Shown here one piece after another: positions 1 to 11,289 of a DNA stretch of 64,000 bases. The DNA is taken from positions 44,071,806 through 44,135,805 of the forward strand of contig CM063106.1 in NCBI GenBank assembly GCA_031841125.1. The letters are read 5' to 3'. Under the pieces are notes generated by a model that was given only the letters and a program-made list of their open reading frames with translations, was not told the origin of the DNA and did no database searches. This stretch comes from Acanthococcus lagerstroemiae. Lineage: Eukaryota > Arthropoda > Insecta > Hemiptera > Eriococcidae. Positions within the stretch are counted from its first letter, which is position 1; each line of letters opens with the position of its first letter. Both the position numbers and the translations under genes were made by a program.

Positions 1-159
1 CAACATTCGGCAATATTTTTTGTCGGGGTGTGTAAAGAAAAGTATACCGTATTATAGTTCAGGTGTTGAACATTGAATGTATAGCTTGTATTCATTATTC
101 CAGATATTCAATAAAATATCAACTTGGCTGGTCAAGCAAAAGTGCTCCCAACAACGGGT

Positions 160-215
160 TCTCTTTTTCTAATTTGCTCTCCACCCGAGTCCTGGAATCC
201 GCCCTTTCGAGCGTT
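160..215 (-). repeat. 3' fragment of tRNA-derived SINE
   Basis: About 55 bases match the 3' part of the SINE copies at 342-569 and 14542-14764: the AATTTGCTCTCCACC block followed by TCCTGGAATCCGCC, read on the plus strand as the complement. No tRNA-like head is present, so this is a truncated or chimeric piece. Confidence 0.6.
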
Positions 216-234
216 AAAATGTTAAATGTTGTGG

Positions 235-341
235 GAGAGGTGGTGGTTACACCGAGTGCTCAGACTTTAATGTCCATTGCACTGGAATCTTAGAATGCTT
301 AAAACTCAACAAAACATTGGAATTAGTTACGGCTCATGGAT
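235..341 (-). mobile_element. Fragment of long-inverted-repeat (foldback) element
   Basis: This stretch matches, in reverse complement, the inner part of the right arm of the large foldback element at 12231-15960 (its part around 14765-14860). The shared text includes the segment around 'ggaattagtta' and 'atcttagaatgct'. It directly abuts a minus-strand SINE, exactly as in the larger copy. Homology was seen by eye and the left limit is uncertain. Confidence 0.6.
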
Positions 342-569
342 CTTTTTTTTTTTCTTAATCTAATTTGCTCTCCACCTGAGTCCTGGAATCCGCCTTTTCG
401 AGCGTTACTTCAGAGACGTCGGGGAGGCTGTGAGGGCTGTCTTAGCTCTCTTTCCTTCTGGTCGAAAACCCGGCTTAGGTCGAAATCTGGCAAGTTGCTA
501 CGTGGGCTCGAACCCGGGACCTCCGGATTCCGGGACCAACGCGCTACCACTCGTCGGACCAGACCCCTA
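342..569 (-). repeat. tRNA-derived SINE
   Basis: Read on the minus strand, this begins with a tRNA-like head. It has an A-box-like TGGTAGCGCGTTGG and a good B box, GGGTTCGAGCCC. A tRNA-unrelated body follows, then a 3' A-rich tail (seen here as the T run near 346-355). A second, nearly full copy lies at 14542-14764 on the plus strand. The promoter boxes point to an RNA polymerase III-transcribed SINE. The head is degenerate as a tRNA and has no cloverleaf good enough to call a functional tRNA gene. Confidence 0.8.
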
Positions 570-689
570 CCCAATAAGGGGTACCCTGGTTCTTATAATA
601 TAGAGTACACTAACTCCTGCATTAAGTAGAACAGCTGAGAGAAAGAAGTTGAATGCAAATTTAGAAAAAATTATTATTTAATACTGCGT

Positions 690-3600
690 AAGTTTAAAAC
701 CCTCCTCTTGGGTGATACCGTGCTGTGGTGAGGAGGCTTAAGCGTAAAAAATAGAAAAAGACTCTCTGTGAGGTTATAATATATCGTTAAAATCGCAACC
801 GAAAGCACCTAGGAAAAGGCAAACTCCGACAGATAAACCCTACTGAAAGCAATGAAAAACTACAACAGTATCTCTTTCCAGGAAATGTAGCTTTTCCAAA
901 TATTAATTACTGATGATGGCATTCCAACAGGTAAATAATTTTTCCGGACGTAAAAATCTCCCCCATTCGGATGTCCGGCAGGGAGCTACTTGGAGGAGCA
1001 TCACCACCGGAAAGTTTTAAAAAGAAAGGCGCAATTAAAATAGGAACTTGGAATGTAAGAAGCCTGAATGGAGTTTGAAGATTAGAGAAACTTAAGAGAG
1101 AAATGAAGAGGCTTAACCCAGGAATAGTTGAAATAAGCGAAGAAGGTGGAAAGTGGAGAATGATTTTTGGTTAGGGGACTTCAGCATAATAAATACAAAG
1201 GGAATAAAAGGACAAGCAGGCGTCGGAATTGTTATGAATAAACAAATAGGTAATAGAGTTGTATATTACAAACAACAGAGTGAAAGGTTAATTTTGATAA
1301 AAATCAATACCAAACTAGGACTTACAACAATAATACAACCATGAGGACGAAGAAATTGAGGAGGTATATGAAGAATTAGAAGGACTTATGAAGCATGTTA
1401 GAAGGGAAGAAAATATTATTATTATGGGTGATAGGAATTCTAAAGTTGGTGAAGGAAAAGAAGGTAATACAGTTGGGGATTTTGGATTAGGAATGAGAAA
1501 TGAAAGAGGAGAGCGTTTGATACAGTTTTGTGCGAAGGATAACTTAGTTATAGGAAATACTCAATTTAAAAATCATTATAGAAAAAGGTATACATGGAAG
1601 CGTCCAGGTAACGAAGGTAGATATCAAATTGATTATATTATTGTTACAAGACGTTTTAGGAATCAAATATTAGACTGTAAAACTTACCCGGGAGTCAATA
1701 CTGACAGTGATCTTAACTTGGTAGTAATGAAATGAAGGCTTAAATTGAAGAAACTTGGTAGAAAAGAAGAGGTAAAAAGATGGAATTCGAAAAAGTTGGA
1801 AAATATTAATACTAGAGAGAAATATCCAGAGGATATTGTATTAGAATTAGAAGCTGATAAAACACAGGAAATTAACAGAGTAGAAGAGTGGTGTAAAATA
1901 AAGGAGGGAATATTAAAGTCAGCAGAAGGAAAATCTATGTAAAACTAAGAAAGATGAAAAGAAACCATGAATGAAGAAGGAATTCCTCAGCAATATGGAT
2001 GAACGAAGAAAACATAAGAATGTAAACGATAGGGAAGGTAGATTAGCTTATCAAAAGTTTAGGAATGAAATGAAGAAAGAATGTAAAATGGCAAAGGGAA
2101 TGAATGAAAGAAAAAAAGTGATAAGATAGACGAGTTTATGAATAAAGGACAAATGGACTTGGCTTATAGAAAAGTAAAAATGGAGTTTGGAGAAAGAAGG
2201 AAGAAAGCAAGTAATACAACAAATAAGGAGGCAGAGTCTATTTACACAGCTGAAGCAAAAGTGAAAAGGTGGTTCGAGTATGCAGGACTATATAGTAATA
2301 ATGGGGATGAAGAGATAAGAATGGAGGAGGAAGATGTGGAAGAAGCTGAGAGGGAGACTCAATTTTAAGGGGTAAATTTGAAAAAGCATTGAGAGATTTA
2401 AAGAAAGGGAAAGCTCCAGGAGTGGATGAGATGCCAGCTGCTGAATTATTACAGAACTTAGGAGAATATGTACTTCATAAGTTGTACAATTTAGTAGACT
2501 GTGTTATATTTATGATAAAGGGGAAACGCCTGAGGACTTTAAAAAGGGGAATATATAATAGCACAGGAAACTAAAAAATTTGCACAGGAATAAAGTACAC
2601 AGGAAAATAAGTAGAAATCCCACACATTTAAAATGAAAATCACGAGATCTGTCACACACAGCATTTATAGGTGGGTGAACGAGATACGAGATTTTTTTTC
2701 ACAGGAGAATAATGAAATATTTATTTATTCATTCAATTTTTTTTTTTTTTGTATTCAAAGACGTGACACATTTTAAAACATTATTAGCGAATACCATACC
2801 TGATTAGATGTTTCTCCTCATGTTCAGGAGTGAGAAAAACGAAATGATGTAAATATTCGATCGTTTAAAAAATAATTTAATTTATATAATTTTTCATTAG
2901 TTATAAATATTAAATTCCTGACAATTCACGGGCGTTTCAAATATGGTTCCTGATTTTCATACTGATATGTCGTGATTCTTTTTTCTCGGGATTATTTGTC
3001 TTTCTACAGTTCATTCGTCACTTTTCTTTTTCATGTATTTTTTTTACCGGAAAATGTTTTTTTTTCTTGTTGTATATACATTTTTCCTCTGGAAAAAGTT
3101 TATTGTTCCTGTGAATATAATTTTTCATTCCTGTGGTGATAAATGCATGCCCTTTAAAAAGAGTGCTATTGTAACTATACCAAAAAAAAGCAGGAACAGA
3201 CAGGTGCGAAAATTATCTAACAATTAGTCATTCATTGCATGCGTCAAAAATATTAACTAGGATAATTTACAGGAGAATCAAGAATAGAACAGATGCAGAA
3301 TTAGGAGATAATCAATTTGGATTTAGGAAAATAGAGGTACTAGGGAAGCAGTGTTAGCTTTGAGATTAATTGTAGATGGGAAACTCAAAAAGGGGCAAGA
3401 TACACATATGGCATTCGTTGATATTGAAAAAGCTTTTGACAATATTAAATGGGATGAAATATTTAATGTTCTAAAAATGATAGGAATAAGGTTTAAAGAA
3501 AAACAACTTATTTCAAACTTATATAAAGCACAGAAAGCCACATTAACAATAGGAGAGAAAAGGGAGGCGAATATAGAAAAAGGTGTAAGGCAGGGGTGCT

Positions 3601-4465
3601 CCTTATCTCCAGTATTATTTAATCTGTACACAGAGTGGGCCATAAAAGAAATAAAGAAAAATTTGGAGCAGCTGTCACTATACGTGGTGAGCGGCAGATG
3701 ATATTGTTTCATTAGCTGAAAGGAGTACTGATTTGAAAAATATTGCAAATGGAATGGAAGAGATTTTGACTATAGAGTATCGTATGAGAATAACTGAAAA
3801 TAAAACTAAAGTAATGGTATGTAATCGATGTCAACAAGACAGCTTTAATATAAACATTGGACAGAGGAAAAGATTGAGGAAGTAAGCGAATTTTACTATG
3901 TAGGGAGTAGAAAAACAAAAACTGGAAGGAGTAAAGGGATATTAGAAATAGAATAGCACAAGCCAATTTAGCATTTTATCGAAAAAGTAATCTTTTCAAA
4001 TCAAAAATAAATCTGGAAATCAAAAAATCGTTTTTGAAAACTTACGTTTGGAGTGTGTAGCCTTGTATGGATGTGAAACGTGGACTATAGGAAAACCAGA
4101 GAAGAGAAGGATCGAAGCTTTTGAGATTTATGGTGCAACAGGCGAGTACTCAGCATTAAATTGATGGATGAGGTAAGAAATGAGGAAGTACTTAACGGAG
4201 TAGGAGATAAAATGAATATTTGGAATTGTTTGAAGAGATGAAGAGATAAACAAGTAGGGCATAATGTGAGGCACCTAGGAATAATATCATTGCTGCTAGA
4301 AGGAAGAGTGAAGGGAAAGAATTGGGTAGGTCGGCAAAGATTCCAGTACGTTTAACAGATAATCAAATGTAAATGTTATTACCAAATGAAAGAACTTGCA
4401 CAGAACAGGGAGAAATGGAGAGCTGCATCAAACTGATTGTAAGACTGATAACCTTATCATCATCA
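690..4465 (+). mobile_element. RTE-like LINE retrotransposon, degraded
   Basis: A non-LTR retrotransposon with many stops and frameshifts. The apurinic endonuclease starts near 1040 with a GTWNVRSL motif and continues to 1735, with IIMGDRNSKVG, YTWKRPG and QIDYIIV blocks typical of the RTE/craniofacial-development-protein-2-like endonucleases. Reverse transcriptase follows at about 2390-3720, with GKAPGVDEMPAELL-like text, AFVDIEKAFDNI, then KGVRQGCSLSPVLFNLYTEW and a degraded ADDIV site. A C-terminal region (about 4040-4440) contains ALYGCETW-like text. The 3' end is 'gactgataaccttatcatcatc', which recurs at 33235. The RT region is split by a 605-bp insertion at 2547-3151. Removing it leaves about 3.2 kb, a normal RTE length. 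The copy is dead. Confidence 0.85.
2547..3151. mobile_element. MITE inserted in LINE reverse transcriptase
   Basis: The LINE reading frame breaks off after CTTTAAAAAG (2537-2546) and resumes after an identical CTTTAAAAAG (3152-3161), giving a 10-bp direct repeat that looks like a target-site duplication. The 605 bp between them are AT rich. The left end carries several CACAGGAA words and the right end the complementary TTCCTGTG words, so the ends are imperfect inverted repeats. There is no coding capacity. The superfamily is unclear. Confidence 0.75.
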
Positions 4466-7090
4466 AGTTTAAAATGAGTCAATAAAAAAATTGTGGCCTG
4501 ATTGCCGAGTTTTTTCAAGATAAAAATATCAGGGTTATTGGGTTTTCTTCCCTTATTTAATCTACATAATTCGCAAATCCAGGAATCCCCTGGATCTCCA
4601 GCATATTCTTCATGTGCCCAATCTGTACATTAGGTAGGTACATTTAATCCACTTCTCTCAGACAAGTAGACAAGTAGCATATTCACTATCTGAATTGTAA
4701 TTGTGGTTGAAAGACGCATTCTTCTTCAATTTGGTAGGCCTATTTCGAAATATTTGTGTCACTTTTCTTCACCATAGACTGCGTGTTGACATTTTCATCA
4801 TTATTGGAAGTACTGCTCATACAGAGCCCTCACCTAGCTTCAGCTTCCTCTTCAGTGTGGTACAGTAGGTCTACATAACTTTGTAGCCTCTGCCTTCTCA
4901 ATTTTTTTCTTGTTTGGTGAACCGGTTATCACATTAGCCGCCCCTGCTGCAATTTGAGTGAGTATGCATTGATTTTGTTTTAAGGGTTTTACTGACGGTT
5001 TTTTGACCCTATCAGCCAGTTTTCGATCGTGTTTTCGAGTCATCTCATCTGCACTCAAGAATTATCCCATGTTATGACACGGCTTCACAGACCCGTGCGC
5101 AGGGGAGGGGGTTCAACCCCCGTTCTCGTTGACCTTTGTTGATATGTAGATAATATAATAATTTATGGCGATCTCTGTCCTTTACAACCTCAACGACGGG
5201 CTGTTTAATGCCAGCTTAGAGGAACTGTTGTGATGCCATGACGTTATGAGATGGTCAAATCTGCAAGCTATGAGCAAGAGCAACTGTTGACCTGGTGATG
5301 GTCTTGTATTCAAGCCATAGGGTGCGGTGGCACCATGACACGGTATGAAGTTGGGACTCCAAGTTGCCCATGAGTTGCCATCATGCTGGGAGCGGCAGTC
5401 TCTCAACTTACTTGACGACTGTGTAGGGGAGTAATGCTGCATGCATCTACTGTAGTGGTGTTCCAACCTAGGACTGCCCAGATGGACTGTCGACCTGACT
5501 ACTCGAAGTCAGCATCCAACTAGTCAGGTCGAACTGGTGTACTGCCAATAGAATATGTCCACGCTAGTCCCTCGCACCCTGCCAGAACGCTGTAGGTTGG
5601 GCACAGAATGATGCTCTTGTCACTGCACATGTTGCAGATCGAAGTGTTCAGAGATATTGCCAGTTGATTTGTATTGTGACTGTGTTAAGGCTGCAGTTAC
5701 AGTAGTCAATGACAGTTAAGCATCTGGCACTGGTTGTAAAGTCTGTAGTGGCAGAGATCAATGACAGCAGTGCAACTGGCGTCTGAAGTATGAGAGGGCT
5801 GAATACCCTGGAGTTGAAGTTACTAAAAAGGTAACTGACAATGACTGTTCGTCAGTCGAGTGATGTTGAAGCAGTTGTTGCCAAGGGAACTGGAAGTGAA
5901 GACGGATTAAGTCGGTCCTTTGAGAGACATGGTTGGAGAGGCTATTTGTTTAGTAGCCTAATTTAAGAAATTAGGCCGATGGAGATGTTTACGCCATGAT
6001 TAAAAACCTTTTACAGAATGCGCTAAGCTATCCAAGCCAAACAAGCTGACAAAATTATTCATGAACCTATTTGGTTAATTTCTGTTCACGTAGTTAAAAA
6101 TAGGCTGATCCAGACGCAACTTCCGTTTCTCTTTACTTTGCACTACGGCGCTTAGTTTTCTGCATAAACATATTGACATGTGGTATGCTTTTAAAGCTCT
6201 TTCTCGCCTCTTTTTAATAGTTTGGGTTTGAGAGCAAACGTACAATTCCGTAAAAAGTTATGAGTAAAAGAAAAAAACGAGTTTCATTCAGGAACCCCTT
6301 ACCCTATACATAGAAACATTTCCCCTATAAATGATAAGTCACTGTATGACCTAGAGGAATCCTTTCATCTCGGGTTCGAGTCCCACTGACGCCGGAAAGC
6401 TACTAATAGTCGAATATCCCCGCCAATATCTTAGCGAATACAGCGACTGCAGTATCAATCGAGGGGGAAAGATAGCGCATTCTGTAACCCCGCCAGTTCG
6501 AAAGAACGAGGCATTACAATCGCAGGTCATGTTATCGCCAGATCAGAAAGATTCGGTACTGTGTGTATACAGGTCTTGAACAGCTTATTCAACGTAGTTA
6601 AAACGAGTGACTAGCACGCGAACTAAGTCTGCACACTTTTCGGCACAGAGGGGAAGAAAACTCTAACGCAACAAATCGTGGGGAAAGCAACGGTAAACTA
6701 CCCTGACTAACCCTGCCCAGGAAGATCGCGCATCAGAAGCGATCGCCAATGTCCGGCATCAGATACGGCACCTGAAGATAATTATGATAGTAGTTGAGAT
6801 TAATAAGGAAAAAAGGTAAGGAAGAAGTTTGAATTTCCTAAAAAAAAAAAAAAAAAAAAAGTATGGGCAGAAGGAGAAGAGATAGGACGTGTAGTATATT
6901 AGTAAACATACTCGACAATTTTCCATAAAATCCCGCTTATCACCTCTTTCCCCCGAAAATCCTTCCTTTTTTTTTTTTTTTTTTTTTTTTTGTAATCATA
7001 TTTGCCTGGACTGCTGGACGTTCGATATAACAGCGAGACGTTCCACTCTACGACCGTCACAGCACACTTAAGTAAGGTTGATTATCTCGA
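4466..7090. other. Non-coding stretch, probably alpha-catulin intron
   Basis: No gene is supported here. The open frames at 4852-5058 and 5182-5466 have no recognisable motif. There is a short hairpin (GACCTGACTA with TAGTCAGGTC, about 5492-5530), a stretch of degenerate CAGTGGCA/ATGACAG-like words at about 5640-5800, and long A and T homopolymers at about 6840 and 6968. If the alpha-catulin gene continues leftwards, this region and the LINE lie in its second intron. Its third coding exon was not found in the window. Confidence 0.5.
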
Positions 7091-7096
7091 GCTCAC

Positions 7097-9605
7097 CTGC
7101 TGATCTGGCATCCTTACAAGCCTGGTACATTTCACATTTTATTTCTGGATTGTCGTCCGCAATAGTTTCGCCAACGGTGACGAATCTTTCGATGGCTAGG
7201 TTAACGGCCTGGCCAACTCGCGCTAGCGCTCTAACCGACCGCTCCGAGCAAAACGGCCGTTCTCTATGCGTAACTAGAGTTGAGATCTGAAACACACCGG
7301 CACACGAACACCGTTACTCTTGTATCTTACTCAGCTATGCGGTTACAGTACTCAGACTGCAAATTTACAAATTACAATAGATTCTTAACAGTAGGTATCG
7401 ATATTGTCGATATCAACATTATCAATATTTTGAACATCTGGATTGATATCCATAATGAGCAGCACTGATTCTGCGAAACCATCATTTTATATCTTCTAAG
7501 TATCAATATCATCGATATTCTAAACACGGGGGAATATCAATATTTTACACGCCGATATCGACAATATCGATATTAATGATAGTCGAGCATCACCATTCCT
7601 GATGTACTTTTTCGAAAACTCTTTCCACCACTCGAATGGATGGCCCGCCAATCGTGCAGATTTCAGCAATCTCGCAGAAATTAAAATCATAAATCGACGT
7701 AATACACGCAAATAGAGTTAGTCGTGAAAGGAACACAATTATTCGTAACGCAAATCGATTATAATTTACACGCAGCCGTGTTCGTATCTAGCTAATACGA
7801 GCTTATCCAGCACACTGGAGTTTGACGGGCATCGCACTATCGGCTTGTACATTGATAAAGCAGCGGGGAAAAGCTTTGAAAATGTAAGGAATGTTTCAAT
7901 CTTTGCCAGCAGCCTGCTTCAGAAGCGCAATGACTGAAAAGCATACTGCAGCAATTGAAAGGGTAACTTCCTTTAATTCTAACACGAATACTAATAGCAG
8001 GTAAGAATTGGCTTTCCTCGACGTTCAAGTTCAATTCATACGGTCTGTGTATACACGTCCATTGAAATGAAACAACCACGACTGATTAATTACTCTTGGA
8101 AAACTCGAAACACCCTACTCTTCCGATTCGAAAGCGACAAATGTTGTTGGGAAAATGATGGTACTGCGGGCAACTGAAATGAAAACAAACTGACTCAGAA
8201 ACGAGAGGCATGAAAAAGCTATCAACTGTCCGCAGGAGATACGCGTGCAGAACACGTAACACTAAAGACAACAACAGCGACTCAACACCGGGAAAACTAA
8301 TTGAACCTCCGTCAGCAACAGCTCGCGAACTACGAATACGAGATTTCGACGACTGCAACTTCATACATGGCCTAGCTAAAGACGCGCTGCAGTGTGGATG
8401 GGGTCGAATCTGCAAAGCTGAACTCCATCCCCTCGCAGGTATTTCCCAACAGCGGCTGAAGATCGCAACTGACAGGCACATACCTCGCGAACGCTACTTC
8501 AAGCCGACGAGCACGATGGATGCAACAAAAATTCTAACGCGCTACACCGATCGCTCACCTTTTGTTCCGAAAGTGTGACCATGCTTAAACTACAAAAATG
8601 GTAATTATCGAAATAAAATTAACGATTATTTAGAATTATCTTAATTTTAATCAGTCGATACGAAATGCTTTAATTATTGCATGTAATAACGCTTAAACGA
8701 GGAAGACTAACTAATACTTAGGGTGACCCTTATTTTCAAAAAGACGCTAAGATCGGGAAAGCTAGCCAGCGCATGCGACTACACTCGCGCGCCGACTTGC
8801 ACTGCTTGCACAGCAGAAAACAAGTCGATACCTGACCCTCGAACAATCGCGATCATCTCGCGGTGCACGGTCGTTTCAGCTTCTTTCACCTATTTTCGGC
8901 CAGGAGCAAGCGTAAAAGCCCACCCTCGCAGTTTCCGATGTAAACATCGACTTTCCAAGTTCATGATAATCGCATATCCAACTTATCGATATTCTAGCTC
9001 GATAGTTTTGAGTCTGGAAAATCAATGAATGTGAGAGGTTCATGATGCGCTCTATCGACAACGAATCGAAGCAGGCTGTATAATCACTAAAACACAGAAC
9101 GAGTACGAGAGCTTGTTTACGTGAAATGGAGGTCTTCGTAATTCGGCCTTCGATGAAACGAGCGGTCAATTAATTGTGTCATTCGGACAGACGTGATACG
9201 TATCAATCTTCACGAATAATTATGAAAATAATGAACACGCTAGTGCTCGCGAGTTATAAGCACCTGTAGTGGAGCTCGAGTAGTGATAAACTACGCTACG
9301 AGTTTCGGTAATACTCTCTGAAACGTTAGTTCAACTGACCTTGCGACCGAAGTTTCCACTAAGCTTTCTGAGGATCCGAATACCTTTATGGACTCGGTAC
9401 AACGGTAATGTGTTGCGGAAAAGCAGGCAGAACCCGGGATAGGTGTGTCTAATGAACAGGGAAGACGTACTTCCGAGAACTACAAACTAGGATGAAACAA
9501 ATGTATGAATCTTACCTGTTTGACTAGCGGTAATAAAGTCTGTTCGATGCTTTTGGTTTTAATATCTACATCACCTAAATGGTCTAAAGACAGCGATTCA
9601 GCCAT
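7097..9605 (-). CDS. Alpha-catulin, first two coding exons (partial)
   Basis: Two exons on the minus strand encode the N terminus of alpha-catulin, a vinculin/alpha-catenin family scaffold linked in other animals to Rho signalling and the cytoskeleton. Exon 1 is 9605-9516 (30 codons). It starts ATG GCT GAA and contains TKSIEQTLLPLV, which matches the conserved N-terminal TKSVEQTLLPLV of alpha-catulins, and it ends at a CAG|gtaag donor. Exon 2 is 7286-7097, after a tttcag acceptor. It contains RSVRALARVGQAVNLA and FVTVGETIADDNPEIK and ends at G|gtgagc. The phases join cleanly (90 nt, then 190 nt). About 93 residues of a protein usually over 700 long are present; the rest should lie left of the window. 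The intron (7287-9515) holds an ATCGAT-rich hairpin and no other exon that I recognise. Confidence 0.85.
7390..7585. repeat. ATCGATATT-rich inverted repeat
   Basis: The left side carries ATCGATATTGTCGATATC (about 7397-7414) and the right side its exact reverse complement GATATCGACAATATCGAT (about 7552-7569). Further ATATTGATA-type words lie between them. The arrangement could be a small foldback element or a palindromic AT-rich array in the first intron of alpha-catulin. Confidence 0.6.
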
Positions 9606-9848
9606 AACTAACTACAATCGGCACAGCATACAAACAAGATTATTATTTATATCTACATCCCTGGGTTATCATATTATCACAAGGCTTCCTGCACAGCTAC
9701 ATCTAGCAGATAACTGTGGAACTAATTTCGACCTCAGCTAGAATTCATAAACGTCTTTGCTAGAATTCTATGAAGACGGGTATACTCACCCGCCATCTTG
9801 TTTCGCAGTTTGCATTGGTTGCAGCTGCAGCGCGATCTAGTGCAGGTT

Positions 9849-9856
9849 TATCGATA
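9849..9856. promoter_or_regulatory. TATCGATA motif (DRE-like)
   Basis: An exact TATCGATA palindrome, the core of the DNA replication-related element bound by DREF in Drosophila housekeeping promoters. It is one of two copies 43 bp apart in a short divergent intergenic region. Function in this organism is inferred only from motif and position. Confidence 0.5.
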
Positions 9857-9891
9857 ATTAACGATAGTCGATGGATACGAACTGCCGATAG

Positions 9892-9899
9892 TATCGATA
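9892..9899. promoter_or_regulatory. TATCGATA motif (DRE-like), second copy
   Basis: The second exact TATCGATA between the divergent genes. It is preceded by related ATCGATA/CGATAGT words at 9871-9891. ATCGAT words also recur in the alpha-catulin intron hairpin, so part of this signal may be repeat-derived. Confidence 0.45.
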
Positions 9900-10378
9900 G
9901 CTTTTGCACCTAAATTCCGATAGTTCATGATTAATTACTTGTCACTTGTCTATGATTAGAATATTCAGTTTTCAGTTCACTGTGGTGTTGATGTGATTTT
10001 GGAAGAGCTGATTTAAATAATTAAATACGACTATTAGCCTGAAAACTTCGCAGAATCGTCGGTAGTGTACCTACTATTTATCTTAATTTATTTAATCACA
10101 GGAGTAATGCACTTGTTTCTTTCCTCAAGTACTTACAAATTCTTATACTTTCTTTCTTTTCAAACCATTCCTCAATTCTGTTGATTTCGATTCGTTACAG
10201 TTGACTTTTACGTAGTTTTCCAACGTTATTGTTTTCCTCTTGATTGATTTAATCGTTTACTCGTAATTTTTTCCCGATCGTTCAGAAACAGTCGGAATGT
10301 ATTTACGTTGAAATCAACTCAATAATCTTGCCTATTTCTTCAGTGAGTCCTTCCATTTAATTGCTTCTTATTTTCCAG

Positions 10379-11083
10379 ATGATGGCCAACACCATTTACA
10401 AACCACCTTTACAACTCCTAAAAGAGTATCATGATAAGTACGGACGACGCACTCCGGCACCAAAATACGATGTTACGCCAAATGGAACTCAATTTACTGC
10501 TGTTTGCGAGTATAAAGAATTTAAAACGACTGGACACGGCTCATCAAAGTCTAACGCTCAACGTGAGGCGGCTTCTGAAATGATTTATCTGTTGCAAGGT
10601 ATAAGGCCAACTGAAATTCAAACCCCTGCCATTGCACCTAGTGTTAAGCCAGCAGAACAAGAAAACAAAAATTCCCGTTTGTCGTCGTGGCAAATTGAGA
10701 AGATAAATTCATTTATTGAGCGAAATAAAGCTTCGACTGAAATATACAATAAGTTGAAGACATGTGAAGAAAATGTTGACTGCCATTTTACGGACGTCTG
10801 CATTGGTATGAAAGAGAAGAAGGCTCCAAAATCGGATATGTTGTCAAATGGAGACTATCGCCTCCTGGATTCTGTAGATGCTTTTGAAGCAGTAATGAAA
10901 GAAATGGATTTGGCATTTTGTCTTGAATTGCCAGAGATCAACCCAAAAAAGATCCAGTACGTGGCCCTAATAAAAATATGTTTCAGTTACATTGTAGTGG
11001 GTGGAACAGGAAACTCCCAAGAAGAAGCTGTCGCCAAAGCGTGTCAAAAGGGGCTTGATATGCTGCGTCTTTTCATGAAGTAA
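10379..11083 (+). CDS. Small double-stranded-RNA-binding protein (TRBP/PACT/Loqs-like)
   Basis: A 234-residue protein in one coding exon. The start is the tandem ATGATG at 10379/10382, immediately after a 'ttttccag' acceptor, so a 5' UTR intron is likely. Residues 6-76 form a canonical dsRNA-binding domain: PLQLLKEYHDKYG for helix 1, the three-strand core, then TGHGSSKSNAQREAASEM, whose small and basic residues match the RNA-phosphate-contacting loop and helix 2. Residues about 165-234 look like a second, degenerate domain with YVALIKI, VGGTGNSQEEAVAKA and a final helix, as in the C-terminal protein-interaction domain of TRBP/PACT/Loquacious. Those relatives usually have three domains and over 300 residues, so this is short and could be an R2D2-like or lineage-specific paralogue. 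A role as a Dicer or Argonaute-loading partner is inferred. A linker rich in K and E lies between the domains. Confidence 0.8.
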   Translation: MMANTIYKPPLQLLKEYHDKYGRRTPAPKYDVTPNGTQFTAVCEYKEFKTTGHGSSKSNAQREAASEMIYLLQGIRPTEIQTPAIAPSVKPAEQENKNSRLSSWQIEKINSFIERNKASTEIYNKLKTCEENVDCHFTDVCIGMKEKKAPKSDMLSNGDYRLLDSVDAFEAVMKEMDLAFCLELPEINPKKIQYVALIKICFSYIVVGGTGNSQEEAVAKACQKGLDMLRLFMK

Positions 11084-11103
11084 ATTGCGCACCTACCAAA
11101 TCG

Positions 11104-11289
11104 GGAGCTGTACTCTTCGATACATTTAAACGTTTGTCTCAACTCAGGGACAGTGATTATACGATCTTCTCTTATGACATCAGCATTATTGATGAGAACT
11201 TGTGTTCCTGCCTTGCTCGGTCGTCCTTCTTTCCTCTCATCTTTTGCCGTCTTATACCAGTGGTGGAACGTACACGTAGTCCTCATCAT
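11104..11289 (-). pseudogene. Mariner-like transposase fragment
   Basis: On the minus strand the frame contains EGRPSKAGTQ and then VIREDRIITVPELRQTF. These resemble the 'SGRPS ... V REDRRITVREL' helix-turn-helix region of Tc1/mariner transposases, preceded by a W-Y-K-like linker. Only about 60 residues are recognisable, with no DDE motifs. It lies in the 3' flank or UTR of the dsRNA-binding protein gene. Confidence 0.45.

Larger units (their letters stand above)
9606..10378. promoter_or_regulatory. Intergenic region with divergent promoters
   Basis: The space between the alpha-catulin start codon (minus strand) and the dsRNA-binding protein start codon (plus strand) is 773 bp. It must hold the 5' UTRs and promoters of both. 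The plus-strand gene probably has a 5' UTR intron ending at 10378, because its ATG follows directly after a 'ttttccag' acceptor. Two TATCGATA motifs sit near the centre. No clear TATA box was picked out. Confidence 0.55.

Noticed and set aside
5182..5466. Minus-strand frame of 94 residues
   Set aside because: Low-complexity His/Ser text from repeat-like sequence; no domain.
5640..5800. CRISPR-like or satellite array
   Set aside because: The repeated words are too degenerate and unevenly spaced, and the genome is eukaryotic.
6350..6400. Possible tRNA gene (GGGTTCGAGTCCCACTGA)
   Set aside because: A good B-box-like segment is present but no matching acceptor stem or A box upstream at the right distance. 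Probably a tRNA or SINE fragment.
8086..8578. Overlapping frames of 122-131 residues on both strands
   Set aside because: No motif, no supporting splice context, and they lie inside the alpha-catulin first intron.
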